The translations under genes were made by a program, and so were the position numbers. This document shows, one piece after another, positions 35,195 through 44,069 of a stretch of DNA of 64,000 nucleotides (its first letter is position 1; every line of letters starts with the position of its first letter). Source of the DNA: Bog-473 sp963764305 (lineage in GTDB: Bacteria; Actinomycetota; Acidimicrobiia; Acidimicrobiales; RAAP-2); assembly GCA_963764305.1 (NCBI GenBank), contig CAVXSD010000010.1, forward strand, positions 806,001 through 870,000. Reading direction: 5' to 3'. The notes under the pieces are model-generated. The model saw nothing but the letters and a program-made list of their open reading frames with translations. It had not been told where the DNA came from and searched no databases.

Positions 35195-36016
35195 ATGACG
35201 ACGGTGCAGAGCAAAGAGTCAGCCGCTGGCCGGGGCGGATTGTTGTCGGGGAAGGTGTGCGTGGTCTCGGGCGTCGGTCCGGGGCTAGGCCGCCAGACGG
35301 CGAAGGCCCTCGCCGCCCACGGGGCCGACTTGGTGTTGGCGGCCCGGCGCCGGTCGACCCTCGACGAGGTCCTCGCCGAGGTGTCCAGCATGGGGGCCCG
35401 GGCCATCGCGGTGCCGAGCGACATCACCGATCCGCAGGCCTGCGCCCGTCTCATGGCGGCCGGAGTGGAGGAGTTCGGCGGCATCGACGTATTGGTGAAC
35501 AACGCCTTCCGCTTCGACGCCTTCCAGAGTTTCGAGGAGGTCGACTTGGCCCGCTGGCGCAAGATCATGGACACGAATCTCTTCGGCTCGCTGCAGATGA
35601 CCCGCGCCGCGTTGCCTGCCATGCGTGCGCGCGGTGGCGGATCGGTCGTCATGGTCGCCTCCATGGTGACGCGTCAGCCCCAGCCGGCGCAGGGTGGCTA
35701 CGCCATATCAAAGGGGGCGTTGCTGACGGCCACCCGGGTGCTCGCCTATGAGCTGGGTCCGTCCAAGATCCGTGTCAACGCCGTTGTCCCCGGCTGGATG
35801 GCCGGGCCATCGGTCGACATCTACGTCGAGATGACGTCGAGTGGTCGGGGCGTGCCGGCTCAGGTCGTGGTCGACGAGTTGAACGCGCGTGTGCCGCTAG
35901 GTCGAATCCCGAGCGACGGTGACGTCGCCGGATCGATCGTCTACCTCGCCTCTGACCTCTCTTCGGCCATGACCGGCCAGGCGCTCGACACCAACGGAGG
36001 AGAAATCTTCGCCTGA
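35195..36016 (+). CDS. Short-chain dehydrogenase/reductase (SDR)
   Basis: 273 residues. Classical SDR features are the cofactor loop VVSGVGPGLGRQTAKALAAHGADLVLAARR, DVLVNNAF near 95, the catalytic Ser in VVMVASM near 145, Y-x-x-x-K in GGYAISKGALL near 160, and IRVNAVVPGWMAGP near 190. The Arg after the second strand (AARRRSTLD) suggests NADP(H) preference. The ATG at 35195 gives the usual N-terminal spacing. Substrate unknown; it may work with the neighbouring CoA-transferase. Confidence 0.9.
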   Translation: MTTVQSKESAAGRGGLLSGKVCVVSGVGPGLGRQTAKALAAHGADLVLAARRRSTLDEVLAEVSSMGARAIAVPSDITDPQACARLMAAGVEEFGGIDVLVNNAFRFDAFQSFEEVDLARWRKIMDTNLFGSLQMTRAALPAMRARGGGSVVMVASMVTRQPQPAQGGYAISKGALLTATRVLAYELGPSKIRVNAVVPGWMAGPSVDIYVEMTSSGRGVPAQVVVDELNARVPLGRIPSDGDVAGSIVYLASDLSSAMTGQALDTNGGEIFA

Positions 36017-36046
36017 CGCCGCGACTGCGAGCCAGAACCTGTCGGC

Positions 36047-37843
36047 CTAGGTCCCCTCTCCCCCGCTGGGCGTGCACGAGCGGGGGTCCCAGGGCTGCAG
36101 CGGTTCGACGGTCGGCGTGGGTGCCTGGAACGCGCCGGAGCTCCCCGTGTTACTGCTGTTGCCCGACGTGGAGGTCGCGGTGGTGCTCGGCGTGGTCGCT
36201 CCAGAAGGGGCCGTGGTCGAGGTCGCGGGCGGGGCGTTGACCGTGAAGTCGGTGCCCGTGACGACGGTGACCTGGGAGCCTGCCTTCACCTGCGTCGGGT
36301 CCACGGCCATGATCACTGCTCCCGACATGGCGTTCGCCACAGCTTGTGCGGTCGCCAGCTGAGCCGGTGTCTTGGCGGCGTAGTAGACGACCGTCTCGGC
36401 CTCCCGACCCACTGGTGGGCTGTCGCCGATCGTCCCGATGTGGAAACCGAGCGCCTGCAGGCTCTGCGCCGTCGTCGTCGCCTGGTTGGGGGCGCCGGAC
36501 CCGTTGAGGACGGAGACGGTCACTGTTGAGGGCGACGGGAGCGTGCCGCCCGAGTACGTGTCCTCATTGTTCGATTTGAGCCCGAGAAACTGGTCGACGG
36601 CACTGTGGTCCTGCGGCTGGGCCGGGAACTCGATGTCCCCGTAGCTCCCACCCTGGTACACGTAGTTGCCGAACTGGTCCACCGACACCGGCACGGTGAG
36701 CTGCGGTGCGCTGTTCACGTCGACGTTGTGGTAGCCGAGGACCAGGTCGATCATGGCGGAGGCCGAGAAGCCCGCGTCAACGGTGAGTTGTCCGACCACG
36801 CCGGCGACGAGCTGCTGGTCGGTGATGGGGTTGCTCAGACCCTTGGCCTTGACGGCAGCCGCCAGCACGCGCAGGAACTCGTGGTCCCGGCGGATGCGCG
36901 CGATATCGCTTTGTGCCTCCTGCGGCCAGTAGTTGGGGTCGTGGGTGGTCACTCCAGGGGCCTTGTATTGGAGGTGGCGGGCCCGCACGACTTGGAGCGC
37001 CTGGGTACCGTTCAACGACAGGCAGCCGGTCGTCTGGATGTTGAGCCCCGAGTACGCGTCGTAAACGGGCTCGGGGAAGTACATCTTGATACCCCCGAGT
37101 GCCTGGACGACGTTGATGAAGCTGTCGAAGTTCAGCTCGACAAAGTGCTGAATCGGTATCCCTAGGTCCTCCTCGATCGCCGCGATGAGCCGGTCCGGAC
37201 CCTGGTACAGCGCGGCGTCAATCTTGTTCGCGCCATCTGAACGGGCGTTGGGGACGAACATGTCGCGCGGGATAGACAGGATGGACACGGTGTGGTTCGC
37301 CGGGTTCAGGTGCAGGATCATCACGACGTCACTGTTCACGCCGTTGACGCCCTGCGAGCACAGCCCGTAGGCGGGATTCTGCACCTTGAGCGCGCACCGG
37401 TCCGTCGAACCGATCATGAGGATGTTCTCCGTACCCGCGTCGTCGCCCTTCACCGGAGCAGAGGTGAGGTTCCTCAAGTCGATGCGATGGATCTCGTGAT
37501 TGAGGTACCAGCCGTACCCGGCAGCGACGCCCGCCACCAGCACCAGCACCAGCGCAGTCGTCCCTGTGACCCAGGCCACCGTCCGTTTGCGCGAGCGGGC
37601 CTTGGGGGCGGCGTGAGCCGGTCCCGGCCGGGCCGTCCCACCTTCGGCTGTCTTGTTCTTCCGGCGCCCACCACCCCGGTTCGCCTCGTCGATCTGACGA
37701 CCGAGCTCGTGGAGCCCCGTCTCGACGGGGTTCTGCTCCCGGTCCAGGCCGTCCGCCTGCTTCGGCTTCCCGCCGCCGATCTGCTGGCCGAGCTGCTGTA
37801 GGCCCTTCTGGACGGGGTCGTTCTCGGGATTGGGGGGACTCAT
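36047..37843 (-). CDS. LytR-CpsA-Psr (LCP) family wall-polymer ligase with LytR_C domain
   Basis: 598 residues. A long charged cytoplasmic part (1-90) leads to one membrane helix (VTGTTALVLVLVAGVAAGYGWYL). The LCP domain has ENILMIGSTDRC, NSDVVMILHLNPANHTVSILSIPRDMFV and IDAALYQGPDRLIAAIEEDLGIPIQHFVELNFDSF, then ALQVVRARHLQY with the Arg pair. It is followed by a LytR_C domain (VTVSVLNGSGAPNQATTTAQSLQALGF) and a Ser/Thr-rich tail. LCP enzymes attach teichoic acid, arabinogalactan or capsule polymers to peptidoglycan. The ATG at 37843 fits the conserved start. Confidence 0.92.
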   Translation of the reverse strand: MSPPNPENDPVQKGLQQLGQQIGGGKPKQADGLDREQNPVETGLHELGRQIDEANRGGGRRKNKTAEGGTARPGPAHAAPKARSRKRTVAWVTGTTALVLVLVAGVAAGYGWYLNHEIHRIDLRNLTSAPVKGDDAGTENILMIGSTDRCALKVQNPAYGLCSQGVNGVNSDVVMILHLNPANHTVSILSIPRDMFVPNARSDGANKIDAALYQGPDRLIAAIEEDLGIPIQHFVELNFDSFINVVQALGGIKMYFPEPVYDAYSGLNIQTTGCLSLNGTQALQVVRARHLQYKAPGVTTHDPNYWPQEAQSDIARIRRDHEFLRVLAAAVKAKGLSNPITDQQLVAGVVGQLTVDAGFSASAMIDLVLGYHNVDVNSAPQLTVPVSVDQFGNYVYQGGSYGDIEFPAQPQDHSAVDQFLGLKSNNEDTYSGGTLPSPSTVTVSVLNGSGAPNQATTTAQSLQALGFHIGTIGDSPPVGREAETVVYYAAKTPAQLATAQAVANAMSGAVIMAVDPTQVKAGSQVTVVTGTDFTVNAPPATSTTAPSGATTPSTTATSTSGNSSNTGSSGAFQAPTPTVEPLQPWDPRSCTPSGGEGT

Positions 37844-38123
37844 ATGGGCGGCGCGGTGTTCAAGAACTGAAGACGTGCGGCCGGTTGCTCCGGTCCACGC
37901 CCGTGCCCCCGAGATGGCTCCGGCTCGGGTCGCCGGAACGAGACGACAGCCTAGCGAACGCCACCCGGCTGGGGCAGTCATGGACCGGGTGCGAGGTGCG
38001 GCGATGCGACGAGCGGGGCCAATCTGCAATATGGGATGCAGTGAGCCGCTCGCCCGGCCCGCCGACCCCTGCACGTCCAATGGCGGGCTCACCACCACCC
38101 CAATGGAAGGATGGGCCTGACCG

Positions 38124-38636
38124 ATGGGCGCGAGGAGTGCAGGGCTTCTGCTGTACCGGATCTCCCCCGGGGGCGTGGTCGAGGTATTGATCGCCCACCC
38201 CGGTGGGCCGTTCTGGGCGCGGAAGGACGAAGCCGCCTGGTCGGTCCCGAAGGGCGAGTACCTCCCCGATGAGGATCCCCTCGTCGCGGCCTATCGGGAA
38301 TTTGAAGAGGAGGTGGGCGTGTCGCCCCCGGACGGCGTGGTGGTCTTCCTCGGGGAGCGCCGCCAGCCCGGGGGCAAGCGAGTGAGCGTGTGGGGGCTGC
38401 AGGGAGACCTCGACGTGACCAACGCGGCGAGCAACACGTTCGAGCTGGAGTGGCCGAGGGGCTCGGGCAAGCTCCGGGAATTCCCCGAGGTGGACAGGGT
38501 CGAGTGGGTTTCGGTCGATCAGGCGCGGCGCAAGCTCGTCAAGGGTCAGGCGCCGTTCCTCGCCTCGCTCTTGGAGGCCGTTGCGCCCGAGGGTGACCGC
38601 TTCGAAAGCGGACCGGCCTCGCCGGCGCCAGACTGA
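38124..38636 (+). CDS. Nudix hydrolase
   Basis: 170 residues. SAGLLLYRISPGGVVEVLIAHPGGPFWARKDEAAWSVPKGEY precedes the Nudix box, which reads GEYLPDEDPLVAAYREFEEEVG at about residues 44-65 (G-x5-E-x7-R-E-x2-E-E-x-G pattern, with the E of x5-E replaced). W-S-V-P-K-G matches the NTP-phosphohydrolase group. Probably hydrolyses a nucleoside diphosphate-linked substrate. Divergent from the LCP gene. Confidence 0.85.
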   Translation: MGARSAGLLLYRISPGGVVEVLIAHPGGPFWARKDEAAWSVPKGEYLPDEDPLVAAYREFEEEVGVSPPDGVVVFLGERRQPGGKRVSVWGLQGDLDVTNAASNTFELEWPRGSGKLREFPEVDRVEWVSVDQARRKLVKGQAPFLASLLEAVAPEGDRFESGPASPAPD

Positions 38637-38972
38637 TCTGCCACCTTTCTTTCGGCCGCCGACGTTGCCGTCCGGTCGGCGCGCCTCACGGTGCAGGGCA
38701 CGCGCGGACTTCGGTCGGCATGGACTCTGCCTGTTCCGGCAAGAAGGGCGACATCGAGCGGCTCCGCCAGCAGGCGAATGAAGCCAGGTACGAGGCCAAG
38801 CACGTGGCACGCCGCCGGCACGCCCGCCACCCGAGCGTGACTGACGGAGCGAAACGGGTCAGCCGCGGTCGGCACCCACCGCCGTTGAGCGACACCCAGG
38901 ATCGCGGGCTCACGACTCCTCGCCGTGTCGGCACGCGACGGCCATGACGACGGAGGTCATCCTGATCGGCAC
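38637..38972. other. Intergenic stretch, possible decayed reading frame
   Basis: A frame starting at 38720 (MDSACSGKKGDIERLRQQANEARYEAK) looks protein-like for about 35 residues and then becomes Arg/His-rich and unconvincing. It could be the N-terminus of a lost gene, but the evidence is weak. Confidence 0.2.
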
Positions 38973-39407
38973 CTACCACGGGACCGGGCCGCAGACGTGT
39001 GACGCAGTGGTTTTCTTGGCTCTGGACGTATTCAGGATCACGGCGGCGCGAATGAGCACCTTCAACGCCTTCTCGTTGATCTTCTCGCCCTCGTGGAAGT
39101 CGATTGCGCGCCTGGCGTTCCCCTCGAGGCTCGAGTTGAAGAGGCCCGAAGGATCCCTCAGGGACGCTCCCTTGGCGAAGGTCATCTTCCCGACACTCTT
39201 GTACGTCTCGCCCGTGCAGATAATCCCGTCGTGGTACCACGTGGGAACGCCGCGCCACTTCCACTCTTCGACGATCTCGGGGTCGGCTTCCTTGATGAGG
39301 GCGCGGAGCCGGCTGAGCGTCTCGCCCCGCCAGTCGCCGAGCTCCTTGATCCTCGCGTCGATCTCCTGAGAAGGAGACTTGCTCTTCTGCGACCCGCTCG
39401 TCGTCAT
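38973..39407 (-). CDS. DUF1801-like protein
   Basis: 144 residues. The core LGDWRGETLSRLRALIKEADPEIVEEWKWRGVPTWYHDGIICTGETYKSVGKMTFAKGASLRD, then LEGNARRAIDFHEGEKINEKALKVLIRAAVILN, matches the DUF1801 (YdhG-like) pattern of W-x-G-x-P-x-W and G-N-x-x-R-A-I. The ATG at 39407 gives the compact form. Function unknown. It lies just outside the tRNA-Pro fragment at 39486. Confidence 0.78.
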   Translation of the reverse strand: MTTSGSQKSKSPSQEIDARIKELGDWRGETLSRLRALIKEADPEIVEEWKWRGVPTWYHDGIICTGETYKSVGKMTFAKGASLRDPSGLFNSSLEGNARRAIDFHEGEKINEKALKVLIRAAVILNTSRAKKTTASHVCGPVPW

Positions 39408-39485
39408 GGCCGTCTCTCTTCCCTCTTCTCGCAATGTTGCTCGGCGGTCATACCCCAGCGTCAGGCTCAGCTGGGCCTTCAGAGC

Positions 39486-39528
39486 CCGGCTGCCCGGATT
39501 CTGAACCGGGGACCTCTGCGCCCCGAAA
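39486..39528 (-). repeat. tRNA-Pro 3' fragment (possible distal attachment site)
   Basis: About 42 bp matching the 3' half of tRNA-Pro(CGG) at 57846-57920, from the T arm through the anticodon loop, with one extra base in the T loop and a few substitutions. The 5' half is missing. Same orientation as the intact gene 18.3 kb to the right, as expected for the far end of an element integrated at its 3' end. Confidence 0.6.
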
Positions 39529-39557
39529 GGAGCCTGAGCGAATTTCGGGCGGGCAAG

Positions 39558-39668
39558 TCACATCGCTGTGATTCTTGTCGTCGACAGCACCTCGCCGGAG
39601 CTGTCCATCTGGACGATCACCGACCGGCGCCGGTGCAGATCGATTCCGACATAGCCTGCGTTACTCAT
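39558..39668 (-). mobile_element. IS110-family transposase N-terminal remnant
   Basis: Only MSNAGYVGIDLHRRRSVIVQ and about 15 more residues survive before the sequence diverges near 39558. The start codon and its upstream GGAGG region and hairpin-rich leader (39680-39800) are preserved and resemble the leader of the IS110 copy at 20440. A truncated IS copy beside the tRNA-Pro fragment. No other gene is visible in 39669-40019. Confidence 0.7.
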
Positions 39669-40019
39669 AGGGGCCTCCCTTCCTCAGTGAGGATTGGTTT
39701 GAGAAGCCCCGAGTCTTGACCGACTCGGACCTCCCGGGGAGCGGAGGCCCCGCTCCTTCATCACATCAAGGGCGGCCAGAGGCCGGCGCAGCGGACCCTT
39801 GACGGCCGCGTCGTGGCTTCGCCTGAAGTCCCACAATGGAATGGGCCGGGCGCTGCGGCGCCCGGCCTGGATGCATCGGGGGTCGCAGGCACGATGGGGA
39901 TACCCCTAGCTGCCGGTTCGCTGCGCGTTATGGGGCGCTCGTTCTGCTCGGATCTGCCTGCCTTCGACGGGCGCCGAACGGCAGTTATGTACGTCCGAGT
40001 CTCTCGCCACGCGTAACAT

Positions 40020-40697
40020 TCAGGCCGCTTCCCGGGTTTTCTCGAGCCCATCGAGGATCAGGTCGAGCCCGAACCCGAACTCGTCGCCGTAGTCATAGCC
40101 CGGCTGGAGGATGTGCTCGACGGTGAACTCGGTGAGGTGGGGGTACTCGTCGGCGGGGACCTGCGCCATCATCATCTGAGCCACCTCGGCCGTCTCCTCC
40201 TCGGTGTCGCCCAAGGGCAACGTGGCCTCCTGCAAGGCGAATCCGTAGATGTAGCTGTCGAGGGCGGAGAACGCATGTGCGGTCATCTCGACCGAGAAGC
40301 CCGCGGCCCGGAGGCTCCCGATGACGGCATTGTGATGTCGGAGCGTTGCCGGTCCGGGTGACGTTCGGGTCGACATCAGCGCGATCGCCCAAGGGTGGCG
40401 GCGGAGTGCCTGCCGGGCGGATTGTGCCCGCTCACGCATCCCCGTCTTCCAGTCGGCTCCGTCCGACGGCAGGTGGATCTCGCCGAAGACCAGGTCGACC
40501 ATGCCGTCGAGGAGTGCGTCCTTGTTGGCGACATGGTGGTACAGGGACATCGCCTCGACTCCGAGGGCTTCGCCGAGCTTGCGCATGCTGAGCGAAGCAA
40601 TCCCATTGTCGTCGGCGAAGGCCACACCCCCGAGGAGCACGCGATCCCTGGTTAAAGACCTGCGGGGCTTGAGTTCGGACTTCGACGGCCGGGCCAT
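40020..40697 (-). CDS. TetR family transcriptional regulator
   Basis: 225 residues. The N-terminal helix-turn-helix runs LTRDRVLLGGVAFADDNGIASLSMRKLGEALGVEAMSLYHHVANKDALLDGMVDLVFGEI, with the recognition helix around SMRKLGEALGVEAMSLYHHVANKD. The C-terminal ligand domain is of the TetR_C_1 kind. The ATG at 40697 is preceded by GGGAG. Divergent from the DUF4386-like gene. Two palindromes in the shared promoter (40729-40764) are its probable operators, so it likely represses itself and the divergent operon. Confidence 0.9.
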   Translation of the reverse strand: MARPSKSELKPRRSLTRDRVLLGGVAFADDNGIASLSMRKLGEALGVEAMSLYHHVANKDALLDGMVDLVFGEIHLPSDGADWKTGMRERAQSARQALRRHPWAIALMSTRTSPGPATLRHHNAVIGSLRAAGFSVEMTAHAFSALDSYIYGFALQEATLPLGDTEEETAEVAQMMMAQVPADEYPHLTEFTVEHILQPGYDYGDEFGFGLDLILDGLEKTREAA

Positions 40698-40720
40698 CTT
40701 CGCTCCCTCATGGATTCTGC

Positions 40721-40764
40721 TTGACAACCTTACGTCGTAAGCCTACGCTACCTTACAACGTAAG
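40721..40764 (+). promoter_or_regulatory. Divergent promoter with two TetR operators
   Basis: A perfect 13-bp palindrome CTTACGTCGTAAG (40729-40741) and a second, CTTACAACGTAAG (40752-40764), lie 23 bp centre to centre. A near-consensus -35 TTGACA (40721-40726) and a -10 TACGCT (40744-40749) with 17-bp spacing face the DUF4386-like gene. The operators cover the spacer and the start region, a classical repressor layout. Confidence 0.75.
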
Positions 40765-40786
40765 TCCACCGACCAGAGGAGAGACC

Positions 40787-41470
40787 ATGACGACAACCAC
40801 GCTGGAACGATCGACGGAACCGACAACAACCTCTCCTTCAGGCGCGGTCGCTCCGACGGTGCAGCAAAGCGCGACCGCCACAGCCACCAGGGGGACCGCA
40901 GCCCTCGTCGGATTGTGCTTCCTCACCGCCACGTTCGCCTTCGCCATCGGTACCGCGCGCATCCACTCGTTCTTCTCGAACGTGTCCTCGCACAACAGCA
41001 CCCTCATCGCGGGCGTGCTCCTTTTGGGCTGCCATGGCCTGGCCGACGCTGCGAACGGTCTGGTTATGCGCCCTATCCTGGCGCCACGCACACCGATTCG
41101 CTCACAGGCCTACCGCGTCCTGAGGGCGGCGGAGTGCCTCACGGTCGTGGCAATAGGCGTGTACTTCCTGACAAGCCAAACTCGCTGGGACGCATACGTG
41201 CTACCCATCTACGCCCTCTCCGGTGCCGCCGGCCTCGTCCTTTCGTCTGCCTTGCTCACGTCGCGGATCGTGCCGAGGAACCTATCCATGCTCGGTGTCA
41301 TCGGCTATCCGGTATTCCTCGTGGGAACCATCCTGGCCATGTTCAGCGTGATCGACGTGACACACGGCGCCGGGACGGTCGCGTTGGTCCCGGGCGGCCT
41401 CTTCGAGCTGATCCTCCCGATCTGGCTCTTCGCCAAAGGGTTCGCCTCCCATCAGATCGACGCATCATGA
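40787..41470 (+). CDS. DUF4386-like integral membrane protein
   Basis: 227 residues. After a Thr-rich start there are about six hydrophobic segments (ALVGLCFLTATFAFAIGTARI, LIAGVLLLGCHGLADAANGLVMRPIL, CLTVVAIGVYFLTSQ, and three more). The gain of small residues and the ending LPIWLFAKGF are typical of DUF4386 membrane proteins. GGAGAGA precedes the ATG. Its stop overlaps the next start by 4 bp (ATGA), so the two are translationally coupled under TetR control. Confidence 0.75.
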   Translation: MTTTTLERSTEPTTTSPSGAVAPTVQQSATATATRGTAALVGLCFLTATFAFAIGTARIHSFFSNVSSHNSTLIAGVLLLGCHGLADAANGLVMRPILAPRTPIRSQAYRVLRAAECLTVVAIGVYFLTSQTRWDAYVLPIYALSGAAGLVLSSALLTSRIVPRNLSMLGVIGYPVFLVGTILAMFSVIDVTHGAGTVALVPGGLFELILPIWLFAKGFASHQIDAS

Positions 41471-42183
41471 CAACGGAAGCGCACAGCCGCCCGACCGAGA
41501 TGAAGGTCTGCGTCGTCGGGGCCTCGGGGAAGACCGGAAAGTACATCGTGCAGCACGCGCTCGACCGCGGCTATGAGGTGGTCGGCGTTTGCCGTGAACA
41601 GAGCGTGCCGAAACTCGACGAGTTCGCGGGCCGCATAACCGTCGTACGCGGGGCGACGGACGACCGCGAGGTCATCGAGCAAGCGGTAGCCGGGTGCGAC
41701 GGTGTGATCACCGTCCTCGTGCCGCGAGGTGTCCACGGGTACTCCCGCCAAACGGCTCAGGCGGTGCTCGACCTCGCCCCACCGGGCGCTCGCCTCATTT
41801 TCTCCAGCGGGTGGCACATCTCGCTTGACGGTCAGGACGTCTACTCACGGAGGCTCAGATTCAAGGTAGTTGTTCTCGGCGGGATCGCCAAGCTCCTTCG
41901 AGCGGTGGACCTCGACGACCAGGTTGAGGCCTGTCGGCGCGTGTTCGCCAGCGACACGCGGTGGACCGTCGTGCGGGGAAGCGAGTTGGAGGAAGGCGAG
42001 AGCGAAGGTCTTCCGGTCTGGAGTCGGCATGTGGGTGACGCGATTCTCAAGAGCAACATGACGCGCCGAGTAGACTTTGCGCTGTTCATGGTTGCGGCAC
42101 TTGAGAACGACGAGCTGATGCACGAGGCACCCGCGATCGTCGGTCGCCGAACGCCCTCGGCCGTGGCGGCGGCGAGCGCATAA
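41467..42183 (+). CDS. NAD(P)-binding (NmrA/epimerase-like) protein
   Basis: 238 residues. Rossmann start MKVCVVGASGKTGKYIVQHALDRGYEVVGVCR (G-A-S-G-x-T-G), then ITVVRGATDDREVIEQAVAGCDGVITVLVP and RLIFSSGWHIS. This is the atypical SDR type that detects or reduces small molecules or binds NAD(P). ATGA overlap with the upstream membrane protein gene places it in the TetR-controlled operon. Substrate unknown; with a TetR repressor this may be a small detoxification unit. Confidence 0.85.
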   Translation: MTTEAHSRPTEMKVCVVGASGKTGKYIVQHALDRGYEVVGVCREQSVPKLDEFAGRITVVRGATDDREVIEQAVAGCDGVITVLVPRGVHGYSRQTAQAVLDLAPPGARLIFSSGWHISLDGQDVYSRRLRFKVVVLGGIAKLLRAVDLDDQVEACRRVFASDTRWTVVRGSELEEGESEGLPVWSRHVGDAILKSNMTRRVDFALFMVAALENDELMHEAPAIVGRRTPSAVAAASA

Positions 42184-42433
42184 TGCCCGCTCTGGCGTCA
42201 TATTGCGAGAGCTCGGGCCGCACAGAACGCATGTTGGGGTGTCCCATATCGCGCGCCCCATAATCGCGGGCCCAGGGCGTCACCAATCGCCGGGACAGGG
42301 TGCCACCGTGCGGCTCGTCGGGGACGGTCGCAGGGGGCCTAGCAGCCACTCGGTATCCGGCATTACCGGGCGGTTAGGGACCTAGCGCAGGCTTACGCTT
42401 GCGTGCGACCTAGCACTGGCAAAGCTCGTGTCC

Positions 42434-43777
42434 TCAACCATCCACGGCGAAAAGGCGCCAGCTGCCGGGCACGCCCTTCAACTCATGTTCGCCGCGATCG
42501 GTGAAGGTCAATCCTGAGCCCGCCAGTAGGTCCTTTACCGTGTTCGAGACAACTATCTCACCACCGTTAGCCTTAGCCGCCACTCGCGCGCCAATGTGAA
42601 CTGCGAGCCCGCCGATCTCCTCTCCTCGCACCTCCACCTCACCCGTGTGCACACCGGCGCGGTCCGCCAAACCGATGCCATCCATGGAATCACTTATGGC
42701 ACGAGCGCAGCGGATGGCTCGACCCGGCCCATCGAAGGTTGCGAGGAAGCCGTCGCCCGCCGTGTCGATCTCCCGTCCGCCAAATCGGGCCAGCTCGCGT
42801 CGGACAATGGCGTCATGCTCGTCCAGTAGCGCGCGCCAGAGTCGATCACCGAGTGCAGATGCCCGTGCGGTGGAGCCCACGATGTCGGTGAACAGCACCG
42901 TGGCGAGCATTCGATCGGGGTCAGCCAAGGATCGGGCGCCGGTCAGGAACTCCTCGATCTCTTCTATTGCCTCGTCCGCGTTTTCGGTGAACCACAAGTG
43001 GTCGGCCCCGGCCATCTCCACATATCTGGCATTTGGGATGTTGGCGGCCAGATACTCGCCGAGCTCACGCGGAGCGATCTGATTATCCGCGCGCTGCAGG
43101 ACCATGGTCGGAGCCTGGATGAGCGGCAACGCCTCGCGCACATCGGTCAGCACCGTCTGTCGGTAGTAATGTGCCACGGCACCTGGCGAGATCGCGGCCC
43201 GTCCGCTGCGGATGAACCGCTCGGCGAACCGTGGATCGCTTGCCTGGCTGGGTGCAAGGAAAGCGACGTGGTTGGCATCGCCCGTAGCCCATGATTGGGC
43301 CTGGAGATTGACGACCTCGAGAAGCTGGTCCTCCGAGGTTCCCCACGGATAGTCAGAGGCGGCAGTCAATCTGGCCGCGGTATTGCAGAGCACCAGTGCA
43401 CGACATCGTTGTGGATGGCTTGCGGCTAGGAGGAGGGCAAGCGGCCCACCGTCATTGAAGCCGAGAATGACCGCTTCTTCTGACCCAGCAGCATCCATGA
43501 CTTCGCAGACGTCAGCCACTTGGGTTTCGAGGTCGGGCATCCGATCGAGCGGCACCGGATCCGACAGTCCCGTACCACGGCGGTCGAAGATGATAAGGCG
43601 CCCGATAGTGGCAAGCCGCCGGTACTGGCGCGCGAGTTCCGGGAAGTCCCAGAACAGCTCGACGTGATGCACCCAGGATCCGATCAGGACGAGATCGAGA
43701 GGTCCCTGGCCCACGACCTGGTAGGCGATATGGACATCGCCGTTCTTCGCGTACTGGGTCGTGGGTAGGGCGGTCAC
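42434..43777 (-). CDS. Alpha/beta hydrolase fused to class III adenylate/guanylate cyclase
   Basis: 447 residues. Residues 5-270 form an alpha/beta hydrolase (GPLDLVLIGSWVHHVELFWDFPE, FDRRGTGLSD, VILGFNDGGPLALLLAASHP, MAGADHLWF). The nucleophile elbow reads GFNDGG, so Asp occupies the nucleophile position instead of Ser. Residues 285-447 are a cyclase homology domain with LATVLFTDIVGSTARAS and FGGREIDTAGDGFLATFDGP, carrying both metal-binding Asp. The hydrolase part may be a sensor. GTG at 43777 or 43795. Confidence 0.88.
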   Translation of the reverse strand: MTALPTTQYAKNGDVHIAYQVVGQGPLDLVLIGSWVHHVELFWDFPELARQYRRLATIGRLIIFDRRGTGLSDPVPLDRMPDLETQVADVCEVMDAAGSEEAVILGFNDGGPLALLLAASHPQRCRALVLCNTAARLTAASDYPWGTSEDQLLEVVNLQAQSWATGDANHVAFLAPSQASDPRFAERFIRSGRAAISPGAVAHYYRQTVLTDVREALPLIQAPTMVLQRADNQIAPRELGEYLAANIPNARYVEMAGADHLWFTENADEAIEEIEEFLTGARSLADPDRMLATVLFTDIVGSTARASALGDRLWRALLDEHDAIVRRELARFGGREIDTAGDGFLATFDGPGRAIRCARAISDSMDGIGLADRAGVHTGEVEVRGEEIGGLAVHIGARVAAKANGGEIVVSNTVKDLLAGSGLTFTDRGEHELKGVPGSWRLFAVDG

Positions 43778-44069
43778 GGCTCTACAGCTTGGCACGTCTC
43801 CGCGACGTCATCCCAGGGTAGCTACGACGCTCGGTATGAGCCGTGGGCGAGCGCTCGGCTCCCCGGGCCACCCGCACGCAAACGTCGACCCCTTGCGATC
43901 CGATCGCTTCGGACGTACGGGATCAGCGCCTCCCAGAGCGACAGCCGAGATCCTTGGCATTCCAGGCAGCAGGACCCAATGGGGCCAGCGTGACGACGAG
44001 CGCCTGCTCAATCGGCTTCCCGAGGTGGGACAACGAGCAGGGTCCGAGGCCCTGGCATAGATTTCGCCG

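Noticed and set aside
36047..38098. Longer start for the LCP protein at 38098
   Set aside because: The added 85 residues are low in family similarity and would run through the divergent promoter region of the Nudix gene; ATG 37843 is preferred.
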